Positions 25,609 through 33,982 of a stretch of 37,692 bases of DNA are shown one piece after another. The notes below the pieces were generated by a model. It was not told the DNA's origin. It made no database searches and saw only the letters and a list, made by a program, of their open reading frames with translations. This DNA is from Streptococcus oralis (GTDB lineage: Bacteria > Bacillota > Bacilli > Lactobacillales > Streptococcaceae). The translations under genes and the position numbers were made by a program. Positions within the stretch are counted from its first letter, which is position 1, and every line of letters begins with the position of its first letter. The stretch lies in NCBI RefSeq assembly GCF_001578945.1, contig NZ_KQ969550.1, forward strand, positions 336,068 to 373,759. The letters are read 5' to 3'.

Positions 25609-27369
25609 TTATTCTTCTGTTTCATCTTCTGTAAATTGGCTATTGTACAAGTCAGCGTAGAAGCCGCCTTGTGCCATGAGCTCCTCGTGATTGCCTTGTT
25701 CAATGATATTGCCATCTTTCATGACAAGGATCAAATCAGCATTACGAATAGTTGACAAGCGATGGGCGATGACAAAGGAAGTTCTACCCTCCATCAAACG
25801 GTCCATAGCTTTTTGGATCAATTCCTCTGTACGTGTGTCGACTGAAGATGTCGCCTCATCCAGAATTAGGAGTGGCGCATCCTTGAGAAGCGCACGAGCA
25901 ATGGTCAAGAGCTGTTTTTGTCCAACAGACAAGGTCACGGTGTCATCCAAAACAGTATCGTAGCCATCTGGCAAGGTCATGATAAAGTGGTGGATTCCTA
26001 CAGCCTTGCTGGCTTCCATCATTCGTTCATCACTGATGTCTGTCTGATTATAGATCAGGTTCTCTCGAATCGTTCCTTCAAAGAGCCATGTATCCTGCAA
26101 GACCATTGAAAAGGCATCGTGTACTTCTGAGCGCTTCATATCCTTGGTATCGACACCATCGATGCGGATACTTCCCTTATCTATCTCATAGAACTTCATC
26201 AAAAGATTGACAATGGTTGTCTTACCAGCCCCAGTCGGTCCAACGATCGCGACCTTTTGACCTGCATGAGCTGTCGCAGAAAAGTCATGGATGATGGTGC
26301 GCTCTGGTGTGTAGCCAAATGACACATGATCAAAGACTACTTCCCCCTTCATGTTGCTCAATTGTCTTTCCTTGTGAGATTCATCTTGCATCTCTGCTTC
26401 AGCTAGAAATTCTAATACACGAGTCATGGCCGCACTTGCTTGTTGTAAACTCGTAATTCCTTGGGCAATCTGTGACAGAGGTTGAGAAAAAGTACGTACG
26501 TAAACCATAAAGGCCACGATAATTCCGATACTGATATGTCCTTCTAACGCCAGCGCGGCCCCAACGATAATGACTAAGACATAACTAAAGTTCCCAACAA
26601 AAATCATGGCTGGCATCATGATACCAGAGATAAACTGAGATTTCCAGATACTATCATGCAAGTCTTGGTTTAAACCTGCGAATGTTTCTTTAGTGGTGTC
26701 CACAGCGTTATAGCTGGTCACTACATTGTGGCCAGAGTACATTTCCTCTACGTAACCATTGACGGCTGCCAGATTGTTTTGTTGAGCTTCAAAGTGTCCC
26801 TGTGATTTAAGCATGATTACCGAAACAGCAGCAAAACCAAGAAGCGTAGAAACAACCGTTACTAGAGCCAAAATCCAGTTCATTCCAAACATGGTCACTA
26901 GAACAGCAATCAACAAGAAGCTAGCTGAGATAACTGTTCCCAGACTTTGGTTGAGAGATTGCGCCGCCGTATCCACATCATTGGTCACACGCGAAAGAGT
27001 ATCTCCTTGTGAATGACGGTCAAAATAGCCGAGAGGCAAACGATTAATTTTCTCAGCAATAGCCGTCCGTAAGCGTTTTGAAAAATACTGAATGCTAGTT
27101 GAAAAGATATAAGCTTGTGTATAGTTAAGAATAGCTCCAAATACATAGAGGACAACCAAGAAACCAGCAATACTTGATACAGCTCCTAAATCAATTCCGG
27201 TTGCCAATCCGTCTGAAATCAAGTTAGTAATTTCTTTAATCTTAGTTGGCCCATAAACGGTAATAATGCTTGAAATGACTACAGCCACAACTGCTACAAG
27301 GAGAGGGACTTGAAGACCTGTCATATACGGTTTGCACTGTTTCCAGAGCGACACTTTTTTATTTTCCAT
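25609..27369 (-). CDS. Heterodimeric multidrug-type ABC exporter, catalytic half
   Basis: This 586-residue half-transporter has an N-terminal six-helix domain and a C-terminal ATPase with Walker A GPTGAGKTT, signature LSVGQKQL, canonical Walker B LLILDEATSSVD and switch His (FVIAHRLSTI). The altered signature LSVGQ matches the degenerate site expected when its partner carries the altered Walker B. The ATG at 27369 is chosen for its AAGGAGG ribosome site, and it overlaps the partner gene by 11 bases. The arrangement recalls LmrCD/PatAB-type exporters, known for drug export; the actual substrate is unknown. Confidence 0.93.
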   Translation of the reverse strand: MENKKVSLWKQCKPYMTGLQVPLLVAVVAVVISSIITVYGPTKIKEITNLISDGLATGIDLGAVSSIAGFLVVLYVFGAILNYTQAYIFSTSIQYFSKRLRTAIAEKINRLPLGYFDRHSQGDTLSRVTNDVDTAAQSLNQSLGTVISASFLLIAVLVTMFGMNWILALVTVVSTLLGFAAVSVIMLKSQGHFEAQQNNLAAVNGYVEEMYSGHNVVTSYNAVDTTKETFAGLNQDLHDSIWKSQFISGIMMPAMIFVGNFSYVLVIIVGAALALEGHISIGIIVAFMVYVRTFSQPLSQIAQGITSLQQASAAMTRVLEFLAEAEMQDESHKERQLSNMKGEVVFDHVSFGYTPERTIIHDFSATAHAGQKVAIVGPTGAGKTTIVNLLMKFYEIDKGSIRIDGVDTKDMKRSEVHDAFSMVLQDTWLFEGTIRENLIYNQTDISDERMMEASKAVGIHHFIMTLPDGYDTVLDDTVTLSVGQKQLLTIARALLKDAPLLILDEATSSVDTRTEELIQKAMDRLMEGRTSFVIAHRLSTIRNADLILVMKDGNIIEQGNHEELMAQGGFYADLYNSQFTEDETEE

Positions 27370-29128
27370 GTTCCAATTCCTCCTTCGATAGTTGTGAGTA
27401 GGCAATTTCTTGGTAGACTTCGTTGGTAGCTAGAAGCTCCTTGTGGGTGCCTTGTCCCACAACTTTACCTTGATCCAGAACTAAAATCAAATCAGCATCC
27501 ATAATGGTAGAAATCCGCTGCGCTACGATGAGCTTGGTCATGGATTTTGTTTTCTCAGCTAGTTCTTGGCGCAGGACACGATCTGTCTTGTAGTCCAAGG
27601 CTGAGAAAGAGTCATCGAAGATGAGAATCTCTGGTTTACGAGCCAAGGCACGCGCAATGCCCAAACGCTGTCTTTGACCTCCAGAGAAGTTGGTTCCGCC
27701 TTGGGCCACTTCTGATGCAAGACCTGCTTCCTTGTCCTCGATAAAGCTTTTAGACTGGGCCAATTCAAGAGCTTGCCACATAGCAGCTTCGCTTAGAGGA
27801 GTTTCTTTGCTCTTACCAAAGTCCAAGTTCCCCTTGACATCTCCAGAGAAGAGTACAGCTTTTTGAGGGATATAGCCGACCTTATTGCGCAAATCTTCCA
27901 AGTCGTAATCTTGAACATTAACTCCGTCCACTAGGATTTCTCCATCTGAAACGTCGTAAAAACGTGGCAAGAGGTTGACAAGCGTAGATTTACCAGAACC
28001 AGTCGATCCGATGAAGGCTACGGTTTGACCCGCTTCTGCCTTGAAGCTGACATGTTCCACGACTGCTTCTGAGTTTTTAGAGTAGCGGAAAGTCACATCA
28101 CGAAATTCCACTTGCCCTTGAACTGAAGGATCCGCTGTCTGTGCATGACTAGGATTTTCAATAGAGGAATGCATATCCAAGATTTGATTGATCCGTTCTG
28201 CTGAAACTAAGGTACGAGGGAGGACAATAAAGAGTGCCCCCATGAGCAAAAAGCCCATCACAACCTGCATAGCATAGGACATGAAGACCACCATATCACT
28301 AAAGAGTGGCAGACGTTCTGTCAGACTTGCATCGTTGATGATATAGGCACCAATCCAGTAAATGGCTAAACTCAACCCACTCGAAATCGCCATCATAATC
28401 GGGTTCATAATCGCCATCAGCCGATTAACAAAGAGATTGAGACGCGTCACTTCGTCATTAGCTACTTCAAATTTTTCGTCTTGATAATCTTCCGCATTGT
28501 AGGCGCGAACAACTCGAATCCCAGTCAAACTTTCACGAGTGATGCTATTGAGTTTATCTGTCAATTTTTGGATGACCGATTGTTTTGGAAAGGCCAGAGT
28601 TATGAGAACAGTGGTCATCAAAACATTCACAATAACAGCCACAAGGACCGCCCAGAGCCAGTATTCCGATTTCCCAAGGATTTTTCCAATGGCCCAGATA
28701 GCCATGATTGGCCCACGAGTAACCACTTGCAAGCCCATGGTAAAGAGAATCTGTACCTGGGTAATATCATTGGTCGTCCGAGTCAAAAGACTTGGGATGG
28801 AGAAACGTTTGATTTCTGTCTGTGAAAAATCTAAAACCTGATGAAATACATCTCTACGTAGATGGGTTGTATAGGAGGCTGCAACGCGAGCGGCAAAGAA
28901 ACCAACCAAAACAGATGAAAAGAAGGCCAATAAAGATAAACCAATCATCTTCGCAGCTGGTGACCAGAGATCTCCTAACTCAGTTCCACTCGTTCCTAAG
29001 AGTTCGGTAATTTGGGAGATGTAGGTGGGCACCTCGAGTTCTAAATACACGGTAAAGCAGGTAAAAAGAATAGCCAAGAGGACCATTCCCCACTCTTTAC
29101 CGGTCATGCGTTTAGCGAGTTTCTTCAT
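27359..29128 (-). CDS. Heterodimeric multidrug-type ABC exporter, degenerate-site half
   Basis: This 589-residue half-transporter has a six-helix domain, then an ATPase with Walker A GSTGSGKST and signature FSGGQRQR. Walker B reads ILIFDDSFSALD, with Asp in place of the catalytic Glu, and the switch position is Gln not His (LIVAQRISTI). These two substitutions mark the non-hydrolysing site of asymmetric ABC exporters. The ATG at 29128 follows a GGAG site and lies within the end of the MarR gene (17-base overlap). It is co-transcribed with MarR and the other half. Confidence 0.93.
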   Translation of the reverse strand: MKKLAKRMTGKEWGMVLLAILFTCFTVYLELEVPTYISQITELLGTSGTELGDLWSPAAKMIGLSLLAFFSSVLVGFFAARVAASYTTHLRRDVFHQVLDFSQTEIKRFSIPSLLTRTTNDITQVQILFTMGLQVVTRGPIMAIWAIGKILGKSEYWLWAVLVAVIVNVLMTTVLITLAFPKQSVIQKLTDKLNSITRESLTGIRVVRAYNAEDYQDEKFEVANDEVTRLNLFVNRLMAIMNPIMMAISSGLSLAIYWIGAYIINDASLTERLPLFSDMVVFMSYAMQVVMGFLLMGALFIVLPRTLVSAERINQILDMHSSIENPSHAQTADPSVQGQVEFRDVTFRYSKNSEAVVEHVSFKAEAGQTVAFIGSTGSGKSTLVNLLPRFYDVSDGEILVDGVNVQDYDLEDLRNKVGYIPQKAVLFSGDVKGNLDFGKSKETPLSEAAMWQALELAQSKSFIEDKEAGLASEVAQGGTNFSGGQRQRLGIARALARKPEILIFDDSFSALDYKTDRVLRQELAEKTKSMTKLIVAQRISTIMDADLILVLDQGKVVGQGTHKELLATNEVYQEIAYSQLSKEELEHGK

Positions 29129-29576
29129 GACTTCTTTCTCCAATCTTTTCGATATTTTCTTGAAATTGTGCCAGAACTCGCTCAAAAGTCTGCAAGTCCT
29201 GTGGGGAAATTCCCTCTACTAGGTTTTGATCCAGCTGATCAAAGAACTCCTGAACTTGTTTCATCTGCGCTCGGGACTGGTCCGTGAGAGAGACAAACTT
29301 GGCCCGTTTATCCTTTTCACAGACCTCAATCGTAACTAAGCCATTTTGGATCATACGCTTGACCAAGTTACTGGCTACAGATTTACTGATATTTAGCTCT
29401 TTTTCAATATCTCCAACCTTGGAGGTTTGGCCCATTTCTTCTTGATGATTGAGATAGCGCAAGACTTGGCCCTGTGGTCCTCCAATAAATTCAAAACCAG
29501 ATCGTTTGGCTTCCGTCTTCATCATCAGATGAACTTGATGGCCAAAGCGCCTGAAAATTAACAAGGGTTTCTCCAT
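29112..29576 (-). CDS. MarR-family repressor of the ABC exporter operon
   Basis: This 154-residue regulator has a winged helix at about residues 48-110 (VLRYLNHQEEMGQTSKVGDIEKELNISKSVASNLVKRMIQNGLVTIEVCEKDKRAKFVSLT), with the family-typical recognition helix KSVASNLVKRM and wing DKRAKFVSLT. It is the first gene of the exporter operon and overlaps the next by 17 bases. Three GTTCTC/GAGAAC palindromes surround its promoter, so it is almost certainly autoregulated. The ribosome site is AGGAGT. Confidence 0.93.
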   Translation of the reverse strand: MEKPLLIFRRFGHQVHLMMKTEAKRSGFEFIGGPQGQVLRYLNHQEEMGQTSKVGDIEKELNISKSVASNLVKRMIQNGLVTIEVCEKDKRAKFVSLTDQSRAQMKQVQEFFDQLDQNLVEGISPQDLQTFERVLAQFQENIEKIGERSHEETR

Positions 29577-29603
29577 GGGTACTCCTTTCTCTACTTTTAA
29601 ATA

Positions 29604-29617
29604 GTTCTCATAAGAAC
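29604..29617. promoter_or_regulatory. MarR operator O1
   Basis: GTTCTCATAAGAAC, a 14-bp inverted repeat with one mismatched pair, in the transcribed leader, 21 bp from O2 (same helix face). AGTTCTCAT here and ATGAGAACT of O2 also form an 11-bp perfect larger repeat. Confidence 0.7.
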
Positions 29618-29624
29618 CATTTGT

Positions 29625-29638
29625 GTTCCCATGAGAAC
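29625..29638. promoter_or_regulatory. MarR operator O2
   Basis: GTTCCCATGAGAAC, a 14-bp inverted repeat with one mismatch, adjacent to the -10 and covering the predicted transcript start. Confidence 0.7.
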
Positions 29639-29639
29639 T

Positions 29640-29667
29640 ATTTTATCACTCCCAGAAGAAATGTCAA
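29640..29667 (-). promoter_or_regulatory. Promoter of the MarR-ABC exporter operon
   Basis: Minus-strand perfect TTGACA (29662-29667), a 16-bp spacer and TAAAAT (29640-29645). Confidence 0.75.
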
Positions 29668-29674
29668 GAAAAAA

Positions 29675-29688
29675 GTTTCCAAGAGAAC
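29675..29688. promoter_or_regulatory. Possible third MarR operator O3
   Basis: GTTTCCAAGAGAAC, a weaker match to O1/O2, upstream of the -35 and 50 bp from O2. Together the sites bracket the promoter. Confidence 0.5.
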
Positions 29689-29707
29689 TATTTTCTTGAT
29701 TGAAAAA

Positions 29708-29734
29708 ATCCCAAGTGAGTTTCTCACTTAGGAT
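29708..29734 (-). terminator. yebC terminator
   Basis: Minus-strand ATCC-AAGTGAG/CTCACTT-GGAT hairpin followed by TTTTTT, shortly after the yebC stop. Confidence 0.85.
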
Positions 29735-29752
29735 CATGTTCTCTAGGTTATA

Positions 29753-30470
29753 TTAGAATCCATCTACATTGGTGTAGATCTTTTGGACGTCCTCATCATC
29801 TTCAAGAACGCTGTAAAGTTTTTCAAAGGTTTCAAGGTCATCACCTGACAATTCCACTTCAGACTGAGGGATCATTTCCAATTCAGTTACTTGGAATTCT
29901 TCGATGCCAGACTCACGAAGGGCAACGATAGCCTTGTGAAGGTCTGTTGGAGCTGTGTAAACGGTGATTGTTCCTTCTTCTGCTTCTACATCGTCCACAT
30001 CTACATCTGCTTCTAGCAGTTGCTCAAAGACTGCATCAGCGTCCTCACCTGCAAATACGATCACACCCTTGTTATCAAAGAGGTATGAAACAGAACCTGA
30101 AGCGCCCATGTTTCCGCCATTTTTACCAAAAGCAGCACGAACGTTCGCAGCTGTACGGTTGACGTTTGAAGTCAAGGTATCCACAATCAGCATAGAACCA
30201 TTTGGTCCAAAGCCTTCGTAACGTCCTTCTGTAAAGGTTTCGTCTGTATTTCCTTTTGTCTTTATCAATCGCTTTATCGATAACGTGTTTTGGCACTTGG
30301 GCTTGTTTGGCACGATCGATAACGAATTTCAAAGCAGTATTTGATTCTGGGTCTGGATCACCTTTTTTAGCTGCTACATAGATTTCGACACCAAATTTTG
30401 CATATACTTTAGAGTTAGCTCCATCTTTAGCCGTTTTCTTGGCTACGATATTGGCCCATTTACGTCCCAT
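29753..30470 (-). pseudogene. yebC: YebC/PmpR-family regulator, interrupted by a single-base frameshift
   Basis: The 5' part (30470 to about 30260) encodes [20 protein letters not shown] through [11 protein letters not shown]. The 3' part in the next frame continues [20 protein letters not shown] to the normal end TNVDGF. The total of 718 bp is exactly one base more than a 238-residue YebC plus stop. Expected IDKAKGNTDE becomes shifted by one extra T on the plus strand near 30259 (CCTTTTGTCTTT where CCTTTTGCTTT is expected). YebC-type proteins are known as transcription regulators and, in recent work, as factors easing ribosome stalling at polyproline. Intact promoter, ribosome site and terminator suggest a very recent mutation or a sequencing error. 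Confidence 0.85.
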
Positions 30471-30505
30471 TAGGAATCTCCTTTTTTCACATTTTAATCT
30501 TTCTT

Positions 30506-30534
30506 ATTATAACACAAGTTTTTTCGATTTTCAC
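30506..30534 (-). promoter_or_regulatory. Promoter of yebC
   Basis: Minus-strand GTGAAA (30529-30534), a 17-bp spacer and extended -10 TGTTATAAT (-10 at 30506-30511). Confidence 0.65.
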
Positions 30535-30566
30535 TAGAGGAAATGGATTTTATTCAGCAAATCCAG

Positions 30567-31937
30567 CTAGGATTGTCCTTTGGCTGCCAAGATTTTCTTG
30601 CCTTCTTTTATCAATGGATGACGGAAAAGTGAAAAGTAAAGTTGGATGGTCATGGCAACCCAGATAAGAGGTTCGCAAAGGATGACTCCCCTATAGCCTG
30701 CCCAAGGAATAATCAAGACCACAAAAGCGATTTTCCCGATTAGTTCAATAAAGCTGGAAACCAGAGGAAGGACTTTCTGCCCCAAGCCCTGCAAACAATT
30801 TCGATAAATCAACAAGAGGCTCAAAATGGGATAAAATGCTGAACTGATTTGCAAGTAGAGACCACCATTTTCTACTAGGTATCCATCCGTCGAAGTGGCC
30901 AAGAAGGAAACCAAGGTGGGACTGGCAAAAAAGAGGAAGACACAAACAAAAACTGCCCAGGACATGCTTAGACGACTGCCGATTCGAAGTCCTTGAACAA
31001 TGCGGTCTGGGCGCTTAGCGCCTAGATTCTGAGAGGCAAAGGTCGTCATAGCAGAAGAAATAGCCGTCATCGGAAGGAGAGCAAAAGCCATAAGGCGTCT
31101 AGCTGCCGTCTGGGCGCTAATAATCACGGCCCCAAAGGTATTGACAGAAGACTGTAAAATCACACTACCGATAGACACAATCGAACTCATCAGCCCCATA
31201 GCCAAACCTTGCTCCAAGAGGTCCACATACAGGGCCTTGTTCCATTTAAAATGCTTGAGTTGAGGGAGTAGTTCTGGAACACTCTTACGGATATAAGCAA
31301 AGCAGAGAACCGCTGACAAGCCTTGCGAGATAATGGTAGCAAGCCCCGCAGATTGAACTCCCAGATGCAGTTGCGTGATAAAATAGAGATCCAGAACCAC
31401 ATTAACCAAAGCAGAGAAAATCAGAAATCCAAGAGCTGCTAGACTGTCTCCAATAGACCGCAACAAGCCTGCAAAGAGGTTATAGGCAAAGCTGACACCG
31501 ACACAGGTCACTATCATAGAAATATATTGATAGGACTGAGGAAGGATTTCTGCAGGGGTATCTAAATATTGCAAGAGTGGATACAGACCAACAAATCCCA
31601 TCAGCATGACCACAATGCTCAAAAGAGCACCTAAAATCCAAGTTGCAGCGACTGCTTCTTTAATTTTGGTGAAATTACGAGCCCCATAATAGCGGGCAAT
31701 GACAATCCCCATGCCATTTCCAACACCAAGTGTAAAACCTATAATCAAGTCAAAAATGGCAGTTGTCGCACCCACTGCTGCCAAGGAATCTTGACCAAGA
31801 AAACGCCCAACAATCAAGACGTCCGCAGTGTTATAGAGCTGTTGGAAAATATTAGACAGCAAGATTGGAAAGGCAAAACTTAATAGCGCAGGAAGAATGG
31901 GACCATGTATCAAGTCCACGGATCGTTTCTTATTCAT
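30567..31937 (-). CDS. MATE-family efflux transporter
   Basis: This 456-residue protein has twelve predicted membrane helices in two homologous halves. It starts MNKKRSVDLIHGPILPALLSF and has the MATE patterns FPILLSNIFQQLYNTADVLIVGRFLG and, in the second half, ISAQTAARRLMAFALLPMTAISSAMTTFASQNLGA. MATE proteins export cationic or lipophilic compounds using Na+ or H+ gradients; the substrate is not deducible. It is not the DinF protein normally linked to recA. No ribosome site precedes the ATG. A perfect TATAAT lies only 6 bp before it, predicting a leaderless mRNA (31944-31972). Confidence 0.92.
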   Translation of the reverse strand: MNKKRSVDLIHGPILPALLSFAFPILLSNIFQQLYNTADVLIVGRFLGQDSLAAVGATTAIFDLIIGFTLGVGNGMGIVIARYYGARNFTKIKEAVAATWILGALLSIVVMLMGFVGLYPLLQYLDTPAEILPQSYQYISMIVTCVGVSFAYNLFAGLLRSIGDSLAALGFLIFSALVNVVLDLYFITQLHLGVQSAGLATIISQGLSAVLCFAYIRKSVPELLPQLKHFKWNKALYVDLLEQGLAMGLMSSIVSIGSVILQSSVNTFGAVIISAQTAARRLMAFALLPMTAISSAMTTFASQNLGAKRPDRIVQGLRIGSRLSMSWAVFVCVFLFFASPTLVSFLATSTDGYLVENGGLYLQISSAFYPILSLLLIYRNCLQGLGQKVLPLVSSFIELIGKIAFVVLIIPWAGYRGVILCEPLIWVAMTIQLYFSLFRHPLIKEGKKILAAKGQS

Positions 31938-31943
31938 AAAGCT

Positions 31944-31972
31944 ATTATATCAGCTTTCTAGAGGAGCGACAA
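31944..31972 (-). promoter_or_regulatory. Promoter of the MATE gene, predicted leaderless
   Basis: Minus-strand TTGTCG (31967-31972), a 17-bp spacer and TATAAT (31944-31949). The expected start site coincides with the ATG (31937), and no Shine-Dalgarno sequence is present. Confidence 0.6.
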
Positions 31973-31998
31973 GGCTCTGTCACTAAGTTTGCAATCAA

Positions 31999-32027
31999 TT
32001 GCTTACAGAGAGACAATTTGCTATAAT
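31999..32027 (+). promoter_or_regulatory. Promoter of the divergent GNAT gene
   Basis: TTGCTT (31999-32004), a 17-bp spacer and an extended -10 TGCTATAAT (-10 at 32022-32027). The predicted transcript starts near 32034, so the leader is about 13 nt and consists of little more than the ribosome site. Confidence 0.6.
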
Positions 32028-32046
32028 CAAGAAAAGGAGGTCATGT

Positions 32047-32601
32047 ATGAGTTTGACCAGTCAATTAATAAACGATGCATTTCCAGATCTTGATAAGGTT
32101 GAAAAGCTAAACAAGGAAGCTTTTCCTGAGGAAGAACGAGTCCCTCTGTCTGAGTTCTTGCGCTATCAGGACCGAGAAGACGCCCACTTTTTTGCCTTTT
32201 ATAACCAAGAAGAGTTTGTCGGCTTTGCCTTCTCCATCTTCAATAAAAAAGCTTTTTATATCAGTTTTTTTGCCATCATGCCCCACTTGAGAAGCCATGG
32301 GTACGGAAAGGAAATCATCGAAAAGCTGACAGATTTTTACCAGCGAACCATGTTGCTGGAAGTCGAGCGATTGGATGAAGAATGCGATAACTTGGATCAA
32401 CGACAAGCTCGCATGGATTTCTACCTACAAAATGGCTTCAAAACAGCCAACGCTTTTCTAGAGTACGAAGGTTTGAGTTTTGAAATCCTCTATCGTGGCG
32501 ACTACTTTGATGAGGAAGCCTACCGCGATATCTTCCAAAAGTTACAGGATGAGCATTATTTTGACTTTCATATCGAGTATCGACGCTTTAGTGATCATTA
32601 G
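32047..32601 (+). CDS. GNAT-family acetyltransferase
   Basis: This 184-residue protein has a GNAT core: central strand FYISFFAIMPHLRSHGYGKEIIEKL, where R-SHGYGK (about residues 79-85) is the acetyl-CoA pyrophosphate loop, and a C-terminal MDFYLQNGFK motif. The ATG at 32047 is chosen because AAGGAGG ends 6 bases upstream; the in-frame ATG at 31999 lies inside the promoter. Substrate unknown. Divergent from the MATE gene and convergent with recA. Confidence 0.88.
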   Translation: MSLTSQLINDAFPDLDKVEKLNKEAFPEEERVPLSEFLRYQDREDAHFFAFYNQEEFVGFAFSIFNKKAFYISFFAIMPHLRSHGYGKEIIEKLTDFYQRTMLLEVERLDEECDNLDQRQARMDFYLQNGFKTANAFLEYEGLSFEILYRGDYFDEEAYRDIFQKLQDEHYFDFHIEYRRFSDH

Positions 32602-32683
32602 TTGCTAAATTCAATTAGCATATTAAAAATATGTTGGGCAAAAACTCAATTTCATGAGAAAACAAAGTAAGTCTTCCAACAAT

Positions 32684-32730
32684 AAAACGCATAATATCAA
32701 GGTTTTTCAACACCTGATACTATGCGTTTT
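32684..32730. terminator. Bidirectional terminator between the GNAT gene and recA
   Basis: A long stem AAAACGCATA-TATCA-GGT / ACC-GATA-TATGCGTTTT with A/T flanks on both sides. The convergent genes share it. Between the GNAT stop and this stem there is also a perfect TGCTAA/TTAGCA repeat at 32603-32620 without a T-run. Confidence 0.8.
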
Positions 32731-32761
32731 CTAATTTTAAAAACCTTTTGACTAGCCTCTT

Positions 32762-33928
32762 TTATTCTTCAATTTCGATTTCTAGTTCATCTCCCAGATC
32801 CAGCACAACTTCTTCTCCTTCATTATCTTGAGAAGCTGGTGTTTCTTTAGCAGTAACTTGAGCTTGCTCTTGTCCTTCCTCACCTTGGATCAAACCAAAT
32901 TTAACCCGGACTTGGTGATCGATTTCTTCAAAGACTTCTGGGTGATCTGCCAAGTATTTCTTAGCATTTTCAGAACCCTGACCGATCTTTTCATCCTTGT
33001 AGGAGTACCAAGCACCGGCCTTTTTGATAATTTCTAAATCACTTGCAATTTTCAAGAGTTCACCCGTTTTAGAGATTCCCTCACCATACATGATTTCCAC
33101 AATAGCTTCTTTAAATGGAGGAGCTACCTTGTTTTTCACGACTTTGATCTTGGTTTCCTTACCAACGTTGGTCTCTTTTTGGTCTCCTGTGCCCTTGATC
33201 TGGGTATTTCCACGAACATCTAGACGGACCGAAGCATAGAATTTAAGAGCTCGGCCTCCAGGAGTTGTTTCCGGATTTCCAAACATTACTCCAACTTTTT
33301 CACGTAATTGGTTGATAAAGATAGCAATTGTCTTAGTCTTATTGATAGAAGCTCCAAGTTTACGCATGGCCTGACTCATCATACGAGCTTGCAAACCAAC
33401 GTGGCTGTCCCCAATATCTCCATCGATTTCTGCACGAGGTACGAGAGCCGCAACTGAGTCAATAACGACAAGATCAACTGCACCTGAGTCAATCAATTTT
33501 CCTGCAATTTCAAGACCTTGCTCCCCTGAGTCTGGCTGCGACAAGAGCAACTCATCAATGTTCACTCCAAGAGCCGCCGCATAAGCCGGGTCAAGAGCAT
33601 GCTCCGCATCGATAAAGGCTGCGATACCACCTTCTTTCTGTGCTTGCGCAACAGCGTGAAGGGCAACCGTTGTCTTACCAGAAGACTCTGGTCCGTAGAT
33701 TTCGATGATACGTCCCTTAGGATAACCACCTGAACCAAGAGCAATGTCAAGAGCCAAAGACCCTGAACTCATGACCTGTACTTTTTGCTCTGCACGTTCA
33801 CCCAAACGCATGATTGAACCTTTACCGAAGTCTTTCTCAATCAATTTAAGAGCATCGTTCAAGGCTTTTTCACGATCAGCTCCGAATTTTTTTGAAATTT
33901 CATCTAATTTTTTTGGTTTTTTCGCCAT
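32762..33928 (-). CDS. recA: Recombinase RecA
   Basis: RecA forms ATP-dependent filaments on ssDNA for homologous recombination, repair and transformation. This 388-residue protein has Walker A GPESSGKT (79-86), Walker [11 protein letters not shown] and the L2/ATP-sensing region [32 protein letters not shown]. The acidic C-terminal tail ([18 protein letters not shown]) is streptococcal in type. It lies 54 bp downstream of cinA on the same strand. An extended -10 (TGATATAAT, -10 at 33970-33975) gives basal expression, and the cin-box ahead of cinA gives competence induction. A terminator follows directly, so dinF and lytA, recalled downstream in pneumococcus, are absent. Confidence 0.98.
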   Translation of the reverse strand: MAKKPKKLDEISKKFGADREKALNDALKLIEKDFGKGSIMRLGERAEQKVQVMSSGSLALDIALGSGGYPKGRIIEIYGPESSGKTTVALHAVAQAQKEGGIAAFIDAEHALDPAYAAALGVNIDELLLSQPDSGEQGLEIAGKLIDSGAVDLVVIDSVAALVPRAEIDGDIGDSHVGLQARMMSQAMRKLGASINKTKTIAIFINQLREKVGVMFGNPETTPGGRALKFYASVRLDVRGNTQIKGTGDQKETNVGKETKIKVVKNKVAPPFKEAIVEIMYGEGISKTGELLKIASDLEIIKKAGAWYSYKDEKIGQGSENAKKYLADHPEVFEEIDHQVRVKFGLIQGEEGQEQAQVTAKETPASQDNEGEEVVLDLGDELEIEIEE

Positions 33929-33969
33929 TCTATTCTCCTGTATTCTAATAGTCCTAAGACCTACCTACT

Positions 33970-33975
33970 ATTATA
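33970..33975 (-). promoter_or_regulatory. Basal recA promoter, extended -10
   Basis: Minus-strand TGATATAAT with a perfect TATAAT in the cinA-recA gap; the -35 (TTTATT, 17 bp upstream within cinA) is weak. Confidence 0.5.
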
Positions 33976-33982
33976 TCAAAAG

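Noticed and set aside
30255-30275. Programmed -1/+1 frameshift in yebC
   Set aside because: No canonical slippery heptamer or stimulating structure is evident, and YebC is normally encoded in one frame; mutation or sequencing error is simpler.
30567-31937. DinF identity for the MATE protein near recA
   Set aside because: The sequence belongs to a different MATE subgroup, is separated from recA by a convergent gene, and has its own promoter.
32603-32620. Perfect TGCTAA/TTAGCA repeat after the GNAT gene as a terminator
   Set aside because: The stem is AT-rich and no T-run follows; the longer stem at 32684-32730 is the convincing terminator.
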